Below, in pieces: positions 43,701-54,616 of a stretch of 64,000 nt of DNA. The stretch lies in contig NW_009799099.1 of NCBI RefSeq assembly GCF_000213175.1, positions 2,332,123 through 2,396,122 on the forward strand. The letters run 5' to 3'. The notes beneath the pieces are model-generated. The model did not search any database. It saw only the letters and a program-made list of their open reading frames with translations, and was not told the origin of the DNA. Origin of the DNA: Neurospora tetrasperma FGSC 2508. Taxonomy: Eukaryota; Ascomycota; Sordariomycetes; Sordariales; Sordariaceae. Numbering within the stretch: the stretch's first letter is position 1; every line of letters begins with the position of its first letter. The translations under genes were made by a program, and so were the position numbers.

Positions 43701-46694
43701 GCCTACCAGGCTGCTGCTCAAACAAGTCCACCAGCACAGGCCCAAGTGTATGGTACGCCGCCGACCGCAGCACGCCAAATGTCAGGTACACCAGCCGCGA
43801 CATATTCGTCGCCATACGTACCAAGACCTCCCATGCCTACTGTTGCGGCACAGTCTGGTGCCACTCCCCACAGCATGGCCAGGCAGCATTCTCTCCCAGT
43901 CAGCGGTCCAAGTCAGGCAAACGGTGTCCCACGGGTCAATCCACCACCCGCTACTGCAAATACCGGAGTACCGGTTGCCGGCGGGGCTAGGCCGGCTCAG
44001 CAAGCTACGCCAACAGCGAATACTACGGCGCCAGTGCGGCTCAATCCAGTTATCGCGCCAGAGCTCATCTCGTGGCTTGAGAGCTTCAAGGTAACGGTTG
44101 AAAAGCTGGAATACATCCAGAAAACGTCAAAGTTTCCGCAGATCCTTGCCATGTCTGTCATCAATCGTGGGTTGAAGTTAACCACGAAAAGCATGATACC
44201 TGATGAGGAATCACTGGAGTTGGTTGTGCTCCGTGTCTTTGAGGAGCGGATTCAAGGCACCAGCCACAAGTCGCTTGATCCAGATTTGCTGCAGACTCTA
44301 CTCACCTTCAAGGCCACTATGGTGAGCACTTTGGAGGCCAAACTGGACTCACAGAAGGCCGAGTGCTTGGTTCTCTCAGCTATCGATCAAGTTCTCGGCC
44401 TGGCTGACAAGACTATTACGCGAGGAACGGAGTCTGAGATGCGGGAGTTCAATAACGCTGAAAAGGTTTTAATTCCTGCTATCAAAATGAAAGTGGCAGA
44501 ATGGCAACGGAAACAGGTAGCCGCAACACCACCAGCACCAGTTCATGCGACAGCAACGCCAGGCGCACTACCCGCAAACCATCATACAATGGCCCCTGCG
44601 ACAGCTCCTAGCGCGGCTCAAAGAATCGCTACACCGAGCGCGACCCAGCGAGCCAACCCGCCGGGCAGCAATCCTTCAGCAGTGCCCCGAACCATCACGG
44701 CCGCAGCTCCCGCTCCCACTCCGGCCCCATTGCTTCCTAGGGCTGCACCCATCTCCGGGCACCCTATCGCACCCTCAACGGGTAACAACACGAACGCCGC
44801 AATGGGAGCTCGACCTGTGCCCGCCGCTGTCCCGGGACCCCAAATAGGTGTTCACCCGGGGGCTGCTATAGGAGTCACGGCCCCTGTTTCTAGAAGCCCG
44901 CCTGTCACTCATGGTGTTGTTACTGCAGCTCCCACTACCACGCCCCGGAGCAATCTGGCTGCCTCTGTCCCAGCAGGCTCGATGGCCCAACAAACTTATT
45001 CCGGGGCACCAGTGGGGTCAGGTAATGCATCTATCTCCAGAGCACCTCCTTCCACTGCGGCTCCGACTGCGCCGACGTCTGTCCCGCCGGTGTCTTCCAC
45101 CGTTCGTCCAATGTCCTACGTGCCAACCGGCCCTCCGGGCTTGACAGCGCCTCCCACAGCTTCCTCGGGAGCGAGTGCCGGGTACGCTAGACCTGCCAAT
45201 ACTTCCACAATGCCAGCGCCCACCTCTGGACAGGCGGCGATGACATCGGCTGTCCCTCAAAGTGTACCTTCTCCAAGACCTTCGTCTTTGACAACTGGTC
45301 AAATGGGAGTTCCTGCAATTGCCGCTGCCTCAACCTCAAGGCCTGCATCTGGGGTCTATAATCCTCCAGCATCATCACTTGCGCCTTCCACCCATAAGAG
45401 TATGCCATCAGCAGTTCCCACAACTGCTTCTGGAGCCGTCTCATCAACTGTATCTAGCCTTGCGGCGACTCCTTTGCCGCCATCAGCTCCTCGATATGGC
45501 CCGTCCAACAACGCCACACCGACGACTCCAGCAGCAGCTATTCCTCGAGCTCCTTTACCAGCCGCTTCATCAGTGTCTGCTCCAGTCACCGGTCAGCCAT
45601 CATTCTCTGCAACGGCATCGGTACCCACACCACCGACAAGTGTAGCCTCTCAAGGAGCTCAGCCACTCTCTCAGCCAGTCGGTCCAGCTCCAGCTATCTC
45701 TAGCTCTACTGGGGCTACTCCGGCTGCTTCGATTCCCTCTTCGGCGCCTGCTGCTCGGCTTCCTGTCACTTCAGCTCCTGCTGCACATACGATTGCTCAG
45801 TCGGTTGCTCAGCCGGTCGCCCGGCCGGTTACCCAATCCCCTGTCCAGTCGGTTGCACAGCATGTGACTTCTAGTCAGGCTTCCACCACGGCTGCTCATC
45901 CAGTCGCACAGTCGGTCCCTCGGCCTGTTAGTTCCAATCCTACTTCAGCTGCTCCGGTGGCGGCTGTCGGTACGGCTCAAGTTGCTTCAGTGCCTACTGT
46001 TACACAGCCAGTTCCACAGCCAGCTCCTCACCGGGCTCTCTCATCAGTTTCTCAGTCGCTTCCTCAGTCCGTTCCTCACGCAGCTCATCAGGCAGCTCAC
46101 CAGACTCCCCACTCAGCTTCTCGGCCAGTTCCTCAGTCACTTCCCCAGTCGGTCTCCCAGGCAATTCCTCAGGCAACTCAGGCGGTACCCCGGCCGAGCA
46201 CTTCAGCTCTTACCCCAACTGCCCAACCAGGCCCAGTTTCTCCAGCTGTTTCTGGGTCTGGAGTCCCAGCTCCTTCTGCCGCTCAGTCCGTTGCTCCGGC
46301 TCCGGTCAGCTCCACTCCGGTCCCAGCTGCGACCGTAGCTCCGGCTTTCACGGTAGCTGCTGCTTCAGCTCCTACTCGCGTTACAGCTGCACCTGCTGCA
46401 TTGTCTGCGGCTACGAATCCCGCTCCTGTTCCCAGTCAACCTCAACACCAAATAACGGGTCAGGCTCCAGCACAGCAGCAGAGACCACCAGCACAGGCTC
46501 AGGCCTCGGCTACACCGATTATCACCTCTGCGGCACCTCCCCGGCCTCCTCCTCTAGCTCCTCCACCTCCTCCACCTCCTCCGCCGCCTACTGAAGATCC
46601 ACCTCCACCACCTCCTCCTCCACCTCCGGCGGAAGCGCCTCCCCCACCGCCACCAACTCCTCTTATGCCGACTTCGGCAAGCAGTGCTTCTTAG
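40779..46694 (+). CDS. fhl1: FHL1-type FHA/forkhead transcription factor, very large
   Basis: A single open exon encodes 1971 residues. After a Gln- and Pro-rich N-terminus, an FHA domain begins near residue 328 (FARLEFADGVFQMTTYALIIGRD) and is completed after an acidic insert by AISREHLKIQFN (about 507-518) and GDRLQVKDVEFVFIING. Two AT-hook-like motifs, KRGPGRPPK and RKVGRPRKH (about 690-750), precede the forkhead domain at about 810-890 (NYGVLIDEVL, LKYPFYYF, SSVRHNLIGNDAF). A helical segment at about 1087-1245 (ISWLESFKVTVEKLEYIQK) has no name I know. The final 700 residues are Ala/Pro/Ser/Thr/Val-rich. In yeast FHL1 sits with IFH1 on ribosomal protein gene promoters. Usual FHL1 length is about 900-1200, so this one is long. 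It converges on the GH16 gene. Confidence 0.88.
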   Translation: MSEQAMTSSAPSGAESAQPQPQPPIQQLQQQQQQHQEQKQQPPPPPPPPPPSPPPPPPPPPPPPPQPESQPAPPPPDTLSQSQPQQSLLQPQPQVLDAPAHKLDSVALENGISYTLNSPPRPAISPLTDPVPDPRTREPSVQPLESELETNNAADQPKTNGNAHSNPTNRPNTDLKGGRDTPQVTGVGATAGAAVGGAATTVAGNSTNSTSHFTGLAMDGTPIAPFNTQAPPAVDGLGNMDFPSSTMDLLQSQSGHILMSFLQSLSVTTQQQQLQQIPPLPPNTVRPSQVSLAQMQLDQANASHLPHITAQGGIQPPAAAAAAADASLESFARLEFADGVFQMTTYALIIGRDQRAWRLAKKEERRAEQYQRLKDEYEAQGLTPPAPPSEDARRFSKSYISEEGGMLGPESDDEEDEEGRPSDNRAPKKRKMNGGVSLPVDSFGEVESSLMSADQTVDDGKGPVSNRQYVSHTPGAAAVNLSALRPSPHHTPFLGIHSPGPNIAAKTKAISREHLKIQFNSQAGVFEAIPLHKNGFFCEDVHYSHDKVVLKSGDRLQVKDVEFVFIINGVAEGKTGAEEYEPEETPARRYSEGGKEMSFDFESIHDVDRRSTSPEDNEVPMSVDPDRDDSQSELSEPPDEDILLPDAPDHVMETVEKEEAEEDDDDEARSQSQSVKPEPRPEFPDMSSVPLMDPPKKRGPGRPPKNGIMSKREERLRKKQAMELAKKNQPPQPPGEPPVKRKVGRPRKHPLPEDAPDRPEKRKYKPRKKNGEEGDASDAEKTIKEKRREKPKTPPLELRREDYTEEQLQKPNKNYGVLIDEVLSAAPDGLTLKQIYKRIQLKYPFYYFNVDTKGWESSVRHNLIGNDAFKKNEETHLWSRVPGIDIDAGKKRKAPSPDHASSLHNFGQHYAPQPMPPHPGMYHGEHGVQQSYHPGTVGQRPSYVTIGQPGASQHPPQHLQTPQPGVPPQQPPRPAYQAAAQTSPPAQAQVYGTPPTAARQMSGTPAATYSSPYVPRPPMPTVAAQSGATPHSMARQHSLPVSGPSQANGVPRVNPPPATANTGVPVAGGARPAQQATPTANTTAPVRLNPVIAPELISWLESFKVTVEKLEYIQKTSKFPQILAMSVINRGLKLTTKSMIPDEESLELVVLRVFEERIQGTSHKSLDPDLLQTLLTFKATMVSTLEAKLDSQKAECLVLSAIDQVLGLADKTITRGTESEMREFNNAEKVLIPAIKMKVAEWQRKQVAATPPAPVHATATPGALPANHHTMAPATAPSAAQRIATPSATQRANPPGSNPSAVPRTITAAAPAPTPAPLLPRAAPISGHPIAPSTGNNTNAAMGARPVPAAVPGPQIGVHPGAAIGVTAPVSRSPPVTHGVVTAAPTTTPRSNLAASVPAGSMAQQTYSGAPVGSGNASISRAPPSTAAPTAPTSVPPVSSTVRPMSYVPTGPPGLTAPPTASSGASAGYARPANTSTMPAPTSGQAAMTSAVPQSVPSPRPSSLTTGQMGVPAIAAASTSRPASGVYNPPASSLAPSTHKSMPSAVPTTASGAVSSTVSSLAATPLPPSAPRYGPSNNATPTTPAAAIPRAPLPAASSVSAPVTGQPSFSATASVPTPPTSVASQGAQPLSQPVGPAPAISSSTGATPAASIPSSAPAARLPVTSAPAAHTIAQSVAQPVARPVTQSPVQSVAQHVTSSQASTTAAHPVAQSVPRPVSSNPTSAAPVAAVGTAQVASVPTVTQPVPQPAPHRALSSVSQSLPQSVPHAAHQAAHQTPHSASRPVPQSLPQSVSQAIPQATQAVPRPSTSALTPTAQPGPVSPAVSGSGVPAPSAAQSVAPAPVSSTPVPAATVAPAFTVAAASAPTRVTAAPAALSAATNPAPVPSQPQHQITGQAPAQQQRPPAQAQASATPIITSAAPPRPPPLAPPPPPPPPPPTEDPPPPPPPPPPAEAPPPPPPTPLMPTSASSAS

Positions 46695-47049
46695 CGATGG
46701 GTCTCTAGGTAACAGAAGGATGCATGTGTTATTTCTCTTTTGTTTTTGGGGGGGAGTGTAGCCAAGGACGCTAGGCATGGTTTCCGAAAGATGAAGAATG
46801 GAGAATGAAGGACAATAAGGGACACGAAGGGGTTGTTGACATCTGTCATTGTGATCATGTAGCGTTCTTTTATCATACGCATGGAACACTTGCGGGAGGC
46901 GTTATTGTGTCGCTTAGTGCATTGATACCACAGAAGGAATGGAAATTGGAACGGAAATGGATTTTATCATGAAGGAGTCATTGGTACACACTTGATATTC
47001 GTTACTTTTCTTATTTCCTATTGCTCGTTTCGGTGATCAGACACATGGA

Positions 47050-47092
<43 letters not shown>

Positions 47093-48211
47093 GATTGGGA
47101 TTATTGAACAAATCGTGGGAAGTGACTTGTGGGATATATCGGGGAGTAATGAACTTATGCTTTGGTATGGTAAGGTATGGTGGTATTACATCGGACGCTA
47201 TGGTAGACAAAACAAAACAAACGCAGAAGGACCAGGGCCATAATAACAGAGGCTATGAAAAGAGGAGAGGTAGATAAAATGTGGTACCGAGGTGTTAAAA
47301 GGCGGGATTTGCGTTTATAGAAGTCTATTATCATCATTCCGTCATAACTATGAGGCGAACCACGCACGGGTTTTCATTCTTATTACGTTGAACAAGTCAA
47401 ATCAACAAGTACTGGCTTAAATTTTACGGTATGTTCAACCAGGGAAACATATTTTAGTGTAGGATTTTGCAGTGGAACATCACAGCTAAAAGCGGGAGTT
47501 TAGCATTGACGAAAGGGTGTTATAGGAGCTGGTCAGTTTGAGCGTAGTTCATGATCTTAAAGCGGACAGCATAATCAAGATATCATCGTCATAATCAATG
47601 GCCTGGGCAATCAATGTTCGGCTGTAGTATTAACGGCGTAAACACATCATGTTCAGGCTTAGGAGGTTACACAAGAAAGCTGGAGGTACCTAGGTATACG
47701 ACTTCAAGTGACAGTCGTCACTGCCGGATGATCATACCATAACATTCATTACTCCCCACAGGGATATATCTGCACCTTGCTCAACTCAACCTTACCATAG
47801 GTAGGCATCAAAATCACATCACGTCTTGAAGCAAACATCGTTGTAGTATCAACCACAAGGGAATGAATATAAATTGTTCATATTCATCTTCGTCTTCCTC
47901 TTCTTCATCTCCTAGATATATTCAAGTCTAGACATCTGTCTTGCACACACAAAGACATGTACACATATCCTCCATTCCATTCCACATTGCTCCGTCGCTT
48001 CCATTCGCAACAAAAAACCAAAAATCAAAATCAACACATCCAAGAATTATGTAAAAACAACCAAAAAAAGGTATCCCAACAATATCAAAAAAGAGCAAAC
48101 CAACCCCAATATGTGCACACACGTCCCTTTATCTCATACACTCACTCTCTCCTCAAACTGCCCAATTTTGAGTTGTTGCGTTTTACTTTACTTTGCTTTG
48201 CTTTGCTTTAT
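46695..48211. other. Convergent intergenic region, FHL1 / GH16
   Basis: About 1.5 kb between converging stops, AT-richer than its surroundings. It contains a (CA)n microsatellite. No gene is supported. Confidence 0.6.
47052..47089 (+). repeat. (CA)n microsatellite
   Basis: About 19 CA units lie in the spacer between FHL1 and the GH16 gene. It is a simple repeat likely to vary between strains. Confidence 0.9.
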
Positions 48212-50471
48212 TTAAAGAGCAAGCAAAGCAGCAACACCAGCGACAACACCAGCCACACCGACACTCATTAAAGCGTTCTTGCCTGCACCAGCGATCACGG
48301 GCGCATCCTCAGTAGCAGTAGCGAGAGGAGGCTGGGCGATAGACAGGCTATAATGGGAAGAAGAAGAGCTGCCGGCGGGGCTGTCAGGAAGGCCGGTGTT
48401 GGAAACGAGAGGAGCGGAGAAAGTGCTGTCGACAGCGCCGTTGTTGTTGCCGGGGAGGGTAACGGTGGGGAGGGGGCCAGAGCCGTTACCGTTGCCGGTA
48501 CCGTTGCCAGAGCCAGGAGCGCTTCCAGAGGGGACAGGCACCTCACTAGAGCCGGAGCCGGAGCCGGAGCCGGAGCCAGTGCTGGGAGCGCTGCCGGTGG
48601 CCGCAGGGGGGACACCCTCACCATTGCCATTGCCGTTGTTAGAGCCGCCGGAAACAACAGGGACACCGTTACCGCCGCCGGGAGCGTTGGTAGGAGCGGG
48701 ATGCTGGGTGACGGGGCAGACGGTGGTGGAGATGGCAATGACGGAGGTGACGACGCGAGCAGGGCAGTTGGTTACGGTAGCAGCGCAAGAGGTGACGGTG
48801 TAGTAGCTGGTCGCGTAGACGGTGGAGGTGGTCCACTCCTGGGGAGCAGTGATGGTGCTGTTGGGGAAGATGCCGACGCCAGTGGAGGAGTTGCCGTGGA
48901 AACCGGCGGAAGGACCACTGGGGGCAGAAGTGATCACGGGAGAACTGCCGGTCTCGGTGGCACTACCACCGGGGGCAAAAATGCCAGAGTAATCGTCATT
49001 TTCACCCTCGTCTTCGTCATCGCAGTCGGTAGTGCCGTTAGTCCCAGAAGGGAGAGCCGCGGAAGAGGTGGCGGTGATAGAGACTACGTCGGAGCCGGAG
49101 GCAACAACGGAGGTGGAGGCGATGTTGCTGAAGATTTTGGTGCCGGAAACGACCTCGGGGCTGCGGACAGCGGAAGCGGAAGCGGAAACAACGGCAGAGC
49201 TAGAGGAAACAACCTCGGAGCTGGAAACGGCCGAGCTAGAGACGACAGAGACGAAACTGGAGGTCACGGTAGAGCTGATGGCGGAAGAAGTGGTGCTCGA
49301 AGAGATGGCGGAAGAAGTGGTGCTCGAAGAGATGGCAGACGAAGTGGTGGAAGGAAGGGCCTGCTGGAGCTGGTAGACGTCGATGTACTTGATCTTCCAG
49401 TAGACATCCTCGAAATCCTGGGGGTTGTTCGAGACATATGCGTCGCAAGAATTGGCCTTGGCAGCGCACCTGGCATCATTACCGAACTGCGGTCCAGCAG
49501 CATCACCGCAGAAGTTGATGTTGAGGATGAAACGGAGGTCCTTGAAACCCCTCTCAACATCGCAGGTCTTGCTGGTAACCGACATGTGCGGCTTACCCCA
49601 GGTCGCGGGGTCGGGAGTTCCGTTCTCGATGTCGGCGGGCTCGGTGGCCCAGCTCCAGACACTGAGATGTTCGTCGGTCCATTCGAAAGCATCTAAACGT
49701 GATGATTTAGCACAGTTCTTAATACCCGAAGTTAGAAAGACGAGTTTACTCACAAACACCACCCTCGGGGTTGCCCCATTGGCCTGTACTCTCCATCACA
49801 CCACAGCCCTGGTTGACCCACTGGCCTAAAGCGGAGTTGTCGCAGTTGAAGGTCTGGGAAACCTCAGTGTGTGTATCAGGGTCGAGCAGGCACTCGCCAA
49901 CCTTATCAGGCTTCCCGGTGTGGTAGGTAATCATGTTTCGATCGGACAGTGACCACATCTCGTAAATGTCGACTTCACCGTCCTCGGGCCAGTTGTCGCC
50001 GACCATCCAGAAAGCGGGCCAAGCACCACATACAGGCTTGGGGAAGTGGCTGAACTTGGCAATAAACAGACCGTTGTTGTATGTGGCGGTACTCTCGAGA
50101 CGGACACTCTTACGTCCGGCGACACCGGAAGTCGTGCTATCGACACCAATGCGGACATCATCGCCTTCGGTCTTGAACAAACCCGAGGACACTGCCGCAT
50201 CCTTGCCCAGGTATTTGACAAACCCACTGTTGGGATCCTTCACCTTCTCATCGTGGCCACCCTACATTTCAAGATATCGTCAGCAATATTCTTGTCATGT
50301 AATCGTCTCATAGGTTCTTACCTCAAAGAAATTGAACTTTTCGGCAAAGTTAGCCGAGTTATAAGACTCAGACAGCTGATAGGTCTTGCCTGAGGCAGGA
50401 GAGCTAAGGGCAGAAACACCAAAGGTATAAGCCAGGGCAACAGCACCCAGCTTGAACATAGACGGAGCCAT
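48212..50471 (-). CDS. GPI-anchored GH16 beta-glucanase (laminarinase type)
   Basis: Three exons on the minus strand, 50471-50322, 50261-49754 and 49692-48212, give 712 residues with phases consistent. A signal peptide covers MAPSMFKLGAVALAYTFGVSA. The GH16 domain runs to about residue 330: the active site is GEVDIYEMW, with nucleophile Glu near 146, Asp 148 and acid/base Glu near 151. GVYAFEWTDEHLSVWSW spans the second splice junction, and FILNINFCGDAAGPQF follows. The rest is a Ser/Thr/Gly stalk with a 27-bp tandem repeat and GSGSGSG runs. The C-terminus, after an Asn-containing site, is hydrophobic (SVGVAGVVAGVAALLAL), a GPI signal. Such enzymes cut or remodel beta-1,3(4)-glucan at the cell surface or wall. 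Confidence 0.9.
49277..49350 (-). repeat. 27-bp tandem repeat in the GH16 stalk
   Basis: Two exact 27-bp units (49277-49303, 49304-49330) and a partial third encode a nonapeptide of Ile, Ser, Thr and Ala, seen as repeats of TTSSAISSS. They lengthen the Ser/Thr stalk, a likely O-mannosylation site. Copy number probably varies. Confidence 0.85.
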
Positions 50472-53471
50472 GACCGTCCAAAAGAGTGACAGTGATTACT
50501 GAAAAAATGAGTGGACTTGACGTACGATACGTCAGAGGACGAGCAAAAAGAAATGCTCTGAGAATAGAGTAGCTACTGAAGCAGCAAAGAGATAGTCTTG
50601 GCTGATGGGGCACCAAAAGAAGAGAAGAAAAAGATCATCCATCTTGGGGGGGCTTTGGGCTTTTTGTTCTGACACGCGCGGTTGTACGTTCTTACCCAAC
50701 ACATTGGAAGGGCACATCTAGCCGAGCGGGACCTAGGAACGGAGAGGTCCTCCCCAGGCCTGTTGAGGCTGATACGGTGGACCAACATGGGGCATCGCTA
50801 ACCGGAGATTCGTGCTGAAAAGGGCAACACTGAGGTGGATGGTCCAGACTCGGGGTAGTATTGTCAGGGGTAAGCTACGGATCCGCCCACGGTACCTGGG
50901 AGCATATCGGCGGCTCATATAGGCCTGTTGAGGACAGGCGCTGCATTGTCGTCAGTTTTCACAACGAAAGCGTCGTCAGTCAGACCCTGGATGGCCCTTT
51001 TGCCCTGAATGGCTAAGCTGGTGGACAGAAGAGCGCAGGCGAGCAGGCAACAGCAAGATGCCAAGAGAAGCATCATGGTCGACACGGGCCCTCTTTTCAG
51101 AAGAAGAGGCCGGCTTCCCTTGACGGTCATTCATGCCTGGACAGAGGCTCGGCAGGTTCTGTCAGAGATATGATGCCGTCTCGCCCATCTTTTTTCTCTT
51201 GAGTTTCAAGACTAGGAGATCTTTTCCAGATGGATGGCCACTATGCAGTGAATGCATGTCAGACTTTCTCATGCTTTGATTGGTTGGCCGGAGTTCTTAG
51301 AAGGGAAGAGGAGGAGGGCCGGGAGTGGACAGGAAGCTAGGGAACGAGATGGTCCAACTGCAAGAACAGGGTCTCATGGAGGGGGAGGCCGAAAGGCGCA
51401 AGCAAAGTTGCCCTTGTCCCATTGGCTGTCTGGGATAAGCTTTGATATGTATGTGAGTGCCAGCATCTCATCACCAACTGGCGGCGCCGAGAAAAGGGGA
51501 GAATGCAACAGTGGTGAGTGAGTGCGCTCAGTCATCGTGAATACACTAGTGTGGTGCCATTTTGGGAAGTGTACTGTATGGCCATGTGGGTATGGATCGT
51601 TCGTATGGGACCTAGGTGAACCTGGGGCATCGAGAGAAGGGAGTCCCGGATTCACAGCTCGCTCTCGCGGAGGCGCAGTCAAGATTGGAACGACGGAAGA
51701 AGTTCAGGACTTGTAAGCAAGGTCTGGCGTGAAGTCCTTAATTCGTTTTGTGGGGGTCCAGGGGCATCTCGGCGGTCCTGGTGAGTCTCGCCAACGGCGC
51801 CCACTGCTACATTAGTGTACGAGCGTAGCCCCACTAACGCCCGGTGGGCCCATCAATAAAATGATTGTTAAGTGGAAGGTTCTCAAGGAGATGTCAATGC
51901 AACGCATTAAAAGTGATGATTGAAAATGTTTGTGTGTTGATTGATGACTTCCACACTGCTCGGTGATATTGGGGTCTTTCATGTGAATGTTGATCATTGC
52001 CTCCCAAGACCATTTACAAGAAGAGCCGCAACCGGCGCGCCAAAGCTGTTAAAGTTGTTCGCTTATCAGAGTCGATCACCAAAGCGACCGGGTAGCCATG
52101 ATGAACCGAACGCTGGAGATGTTGCAGATCAGGCATCGCGTTTCATGGACTTGTGAAGAAGAGGGTGAGTGCCGGAAAGTGGGAGCTGACCTAATCCATG
52201 CGGTATCTGCCCGGGGACAAACAGCGGCCCGGGGGGAAAAGAGGGTTGCAGCGGCAACAACGCCGCCTGGGCCCGGCATCAGGAGGAGGAGGCGCTCAGT
52301 GGCGTTCAGGGATGTTCCTTACTGGGTGTTTGTTTACGCCGACCAGCTAGCCGAAATCAACGTCAGCCAGCCATCACCACCACCCTCCAAATGGTAACAA
52401 AGATCCAAAAGAAAACACATCAACCATACCTTACCTATCACGAACACGGAGGATATGGCCGATATTACCGACACTACTTAGGTATCCAAAGGCTCTCCAC
52501 CGTGACGACTTTGGACTGATAACGACTATAGGAAATTACCATAGAGGTACACTATTGGCTGACAGGTCCCTGTTATTAGCCCGTTGTGCCGGGACCGAAT
52601 GCGACCCCCCTTTGCACCACAGCACCTCATGCATCCATAATTAGCTCCGGATAGATTACGTGTTGACTCTATTGAGCTGAGTACGAAGGTGACGGCGTAG
52701 ACCGGAAAGGTTCATCAACTGCTCACTTTGCAGTTCCTCTCGCCATAAACACCGGCGAACAATGTTTGCTTTAGTATCGTGGAGACTACAGATCACATAC
52801 TCCTAACCCTCAAGCACTGACTGGTTCAAGTGAACAGCCGCCAACAGACACCTTGTCGGGACCGAGGGATGCAGGTCCATACCATCGCGGGGCCATCAGG
52901 TAGGAACGTGCCTACGGAAATGTGCCTCTGCAGAGGAGATCGCTCGCGTGGAAGGAGGCCGTCTTTGGAACAAGAAGGAACCACTTACCCCAGGGAAAGC
53001 AGCTGTCGACAAAAGTCAACCTGGAAGCCAGATGTCTGATCGGAACTCTGGTAACTACGAGGAATTCATGTTTGAACCTGGCCCTCAGCCTTTCAACTGC
53101 TTTCTTTCAACAATTCTTACGGCCTCCTCACTCCTTTTTCCCTCGAAAAAAAACGAATTTCCTCGGGGCAGCAAAGTCATTTTCCACCAAAACCAAAAGA
53201 GACCAAGCAAAGTCACGTTCAAACGAAGCACTTGAATCTTGGTTCATCTTTTATGTTTTAGAAAGATTACCTGATTATCTGATCTAGTCGTTCCCTTTCG
53301 TCCTCATTCTCCTCCTCTTTCTGCCATTACAATTATCAACACTCGCCACAATATTCAAAGCAGCGCGAACAACCCATTCATATCCTCCTTCACAACAAGC
53401 AGAAACAAAAACAAAACCCCAGACGTTTCTCTCCCATACCATTATTCCATCATATCCAACTCGGCAGAAAC
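50472..53471. other. Intergenic region between the GH16 gene and the GPI protein gene
   Basis: About 3.0 kb, both flanking genes on the minus strand. It contains only the weak candidate at 50915-51130. The rest has short overlapping frames without domains. It probably includes a long GH16 promoter and the 3' end of the next gene. Confidence 0.55.
50915..51130 (-). CDS. Candidate small secreted peptide (weak)
   Basis: A 71-codon frame starting with ATG, 444 bp upstream of the GH16 start. It reads TMMLLLASCCCLLACALLST, a strong hydrophobic stretch like a signal peptide, then a Lys-Arg dibasic site and a 30-residue tail (AIQGLTDDAFVVK) without cysteine. This layout resembles KEX2-processed small peptides. 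The first 18 residues before the hydrophobic core are basic. There is no known family and no second gene piece. It may also be a chance frame in the GH16 upstream region. Confidence 0.2.
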   Translation of the reverse strand: MTVKGSRPLLLKRGPVSTMMLLLASCCCLLACALLSTSLAIQGKRAIQGLTDDAFVVKTDDNAAPVLNRPI

Positions 53472-54616
53472 TCAAAGAAACCAAAACACAACCCCACCGA
53501 CAATCATCAATCCCGCCGTAGCAGTCTTCTTCATCTTCTGTGCACCAGCCGTCACCACGGGCGGCGGCGAGACACCAATAGGTGAGGCAGCGGACGTCTC
53601 GCTTGCCGGAGGTGTGGTGGGCACAACAACAGTCGGGCTCGGAGGCGTGGGAACAACAACAGGCGGGTTCGGAGGCGGAGCCGGAACCTGAGTTGTCAGA
53701 GTAGTGGGAACCGGCACCGGCACCGGCACCGGAACCTTGGTAGGCAAAGTGGTAACCGGAGCAGCGGTAGCGGTAACAGTGTCAGTCTCGCAATCAGTGG
53801 AAGTCTCCCACTTGGTCTTGTGACTAGGCCAAGGTTTCTTGGTCCAGGGGCCGGGATGGGGAGCGCGGGTCGGGGCGGCGGAGGCGGATGCGGATGCGGA
53901 AGCGGAAGCGGAGGCCGAAGCAGTGGTGGTCCACTCTGGCCAAGGGCCGTGGGACTTGGTCCAGTGGTGGTGGTCCCAGGTTGAAGAGGCGGAGGTGGTG
54001 GTGGAGGGTTGGCGGGTGGTGGGTGGCGGGAGGGTAGGGGCGCTGTTGGTATTGGTATCGGTGTTGGTGTTGGAGGCAGTGGTAGTACCCGTAGTGGTGG
54101 CAGTGGTAGTGGCAGTGGTAGTGACAGTGGTAGTGCCCGTAGTAGAGACAGCACCAGTGGCTGTAGTAGAAGTACTGGTTGGAGGAATGGTTGGGGCAGG
54201 GGTGGTAGTCCTGGGGAAGTAAGGGGTGCACTCATCAGGCGCCAAGTTAAACGGGGCCGGGACAGCATAGACGCGGCAGTTCTTCTGGCAGGCGGCATTG
54301 CCGCTGACGGCGGAAGACTCCCAGCAGGTGGCTTGACCGTCGTTGCCAGCGGGGGCTGCTTCAACCAGAATCTGTCGTTTCTCATGTTAGCTGATTGAGG
54401 TACCTAGGCACGGGGGGTGCAGGTGACACTTACGGCGTTGCAGTTCACTCTATCAAGAGCAAGGGTTCCGTCGCATTGGACGATGTAAGGGCCGGAACAG
54501 TAGGAGGCGTTGGGAATGGTGCATCTGGCTCGACCTTCGAGGTCGATATAGAGTCCCTGAGCGTTGGCGAAAGTAGCCGAGGCCACCAGTGAGGCGAAGG
54601 TAGTGAACGTCTTCAT
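53472..54616 (-). CDS. Secreted Ser/Thr/Pro-rich protein with C-terminal hydrophobic anchor
   Basis: Two exons on the minus strand, 54616-54434 and 54371-53472, give 360 residues; the 62-bp intron has a GTAAGT donor and ends ACAG. Signal peptide: MKTFTTFASLVASATFANAQ. The mature N-terminal 100 residues have about eight cysteines (CTIPNASYCSGPYIVQCDG, TCWESSAVSGNAACQKNC) and look like a small folded domain of unknown kind. The remainder is a stalk of Thr, Pro and Ser with poly-Ala-Ser (ASASASASASAS) and VPVPVPVPVP runs. The end MKKTATAGLMIVGGVVFWFL is a hydrophobic tail typical of GPI anchoring. It may be a cell-wall or surface protein. No catalytic motif is visible. Confidence 0.82.

Noticed and set aside
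48353-49696. A 447-codon frame on the plus strand opposite the GH16 gene
   Set aside because: It is the mirror of a Ser/Thr/Gly-rich stalk and consists of Gly/Arg/Asp low-complexity sequence with no family signal.
53839-54222. Plus-strand frames rich in Val, Gly and Ala opposite the GPI protein
   Set aside because: They are shadows of Thr/Ala/Ser repeats and have no independent evidence.
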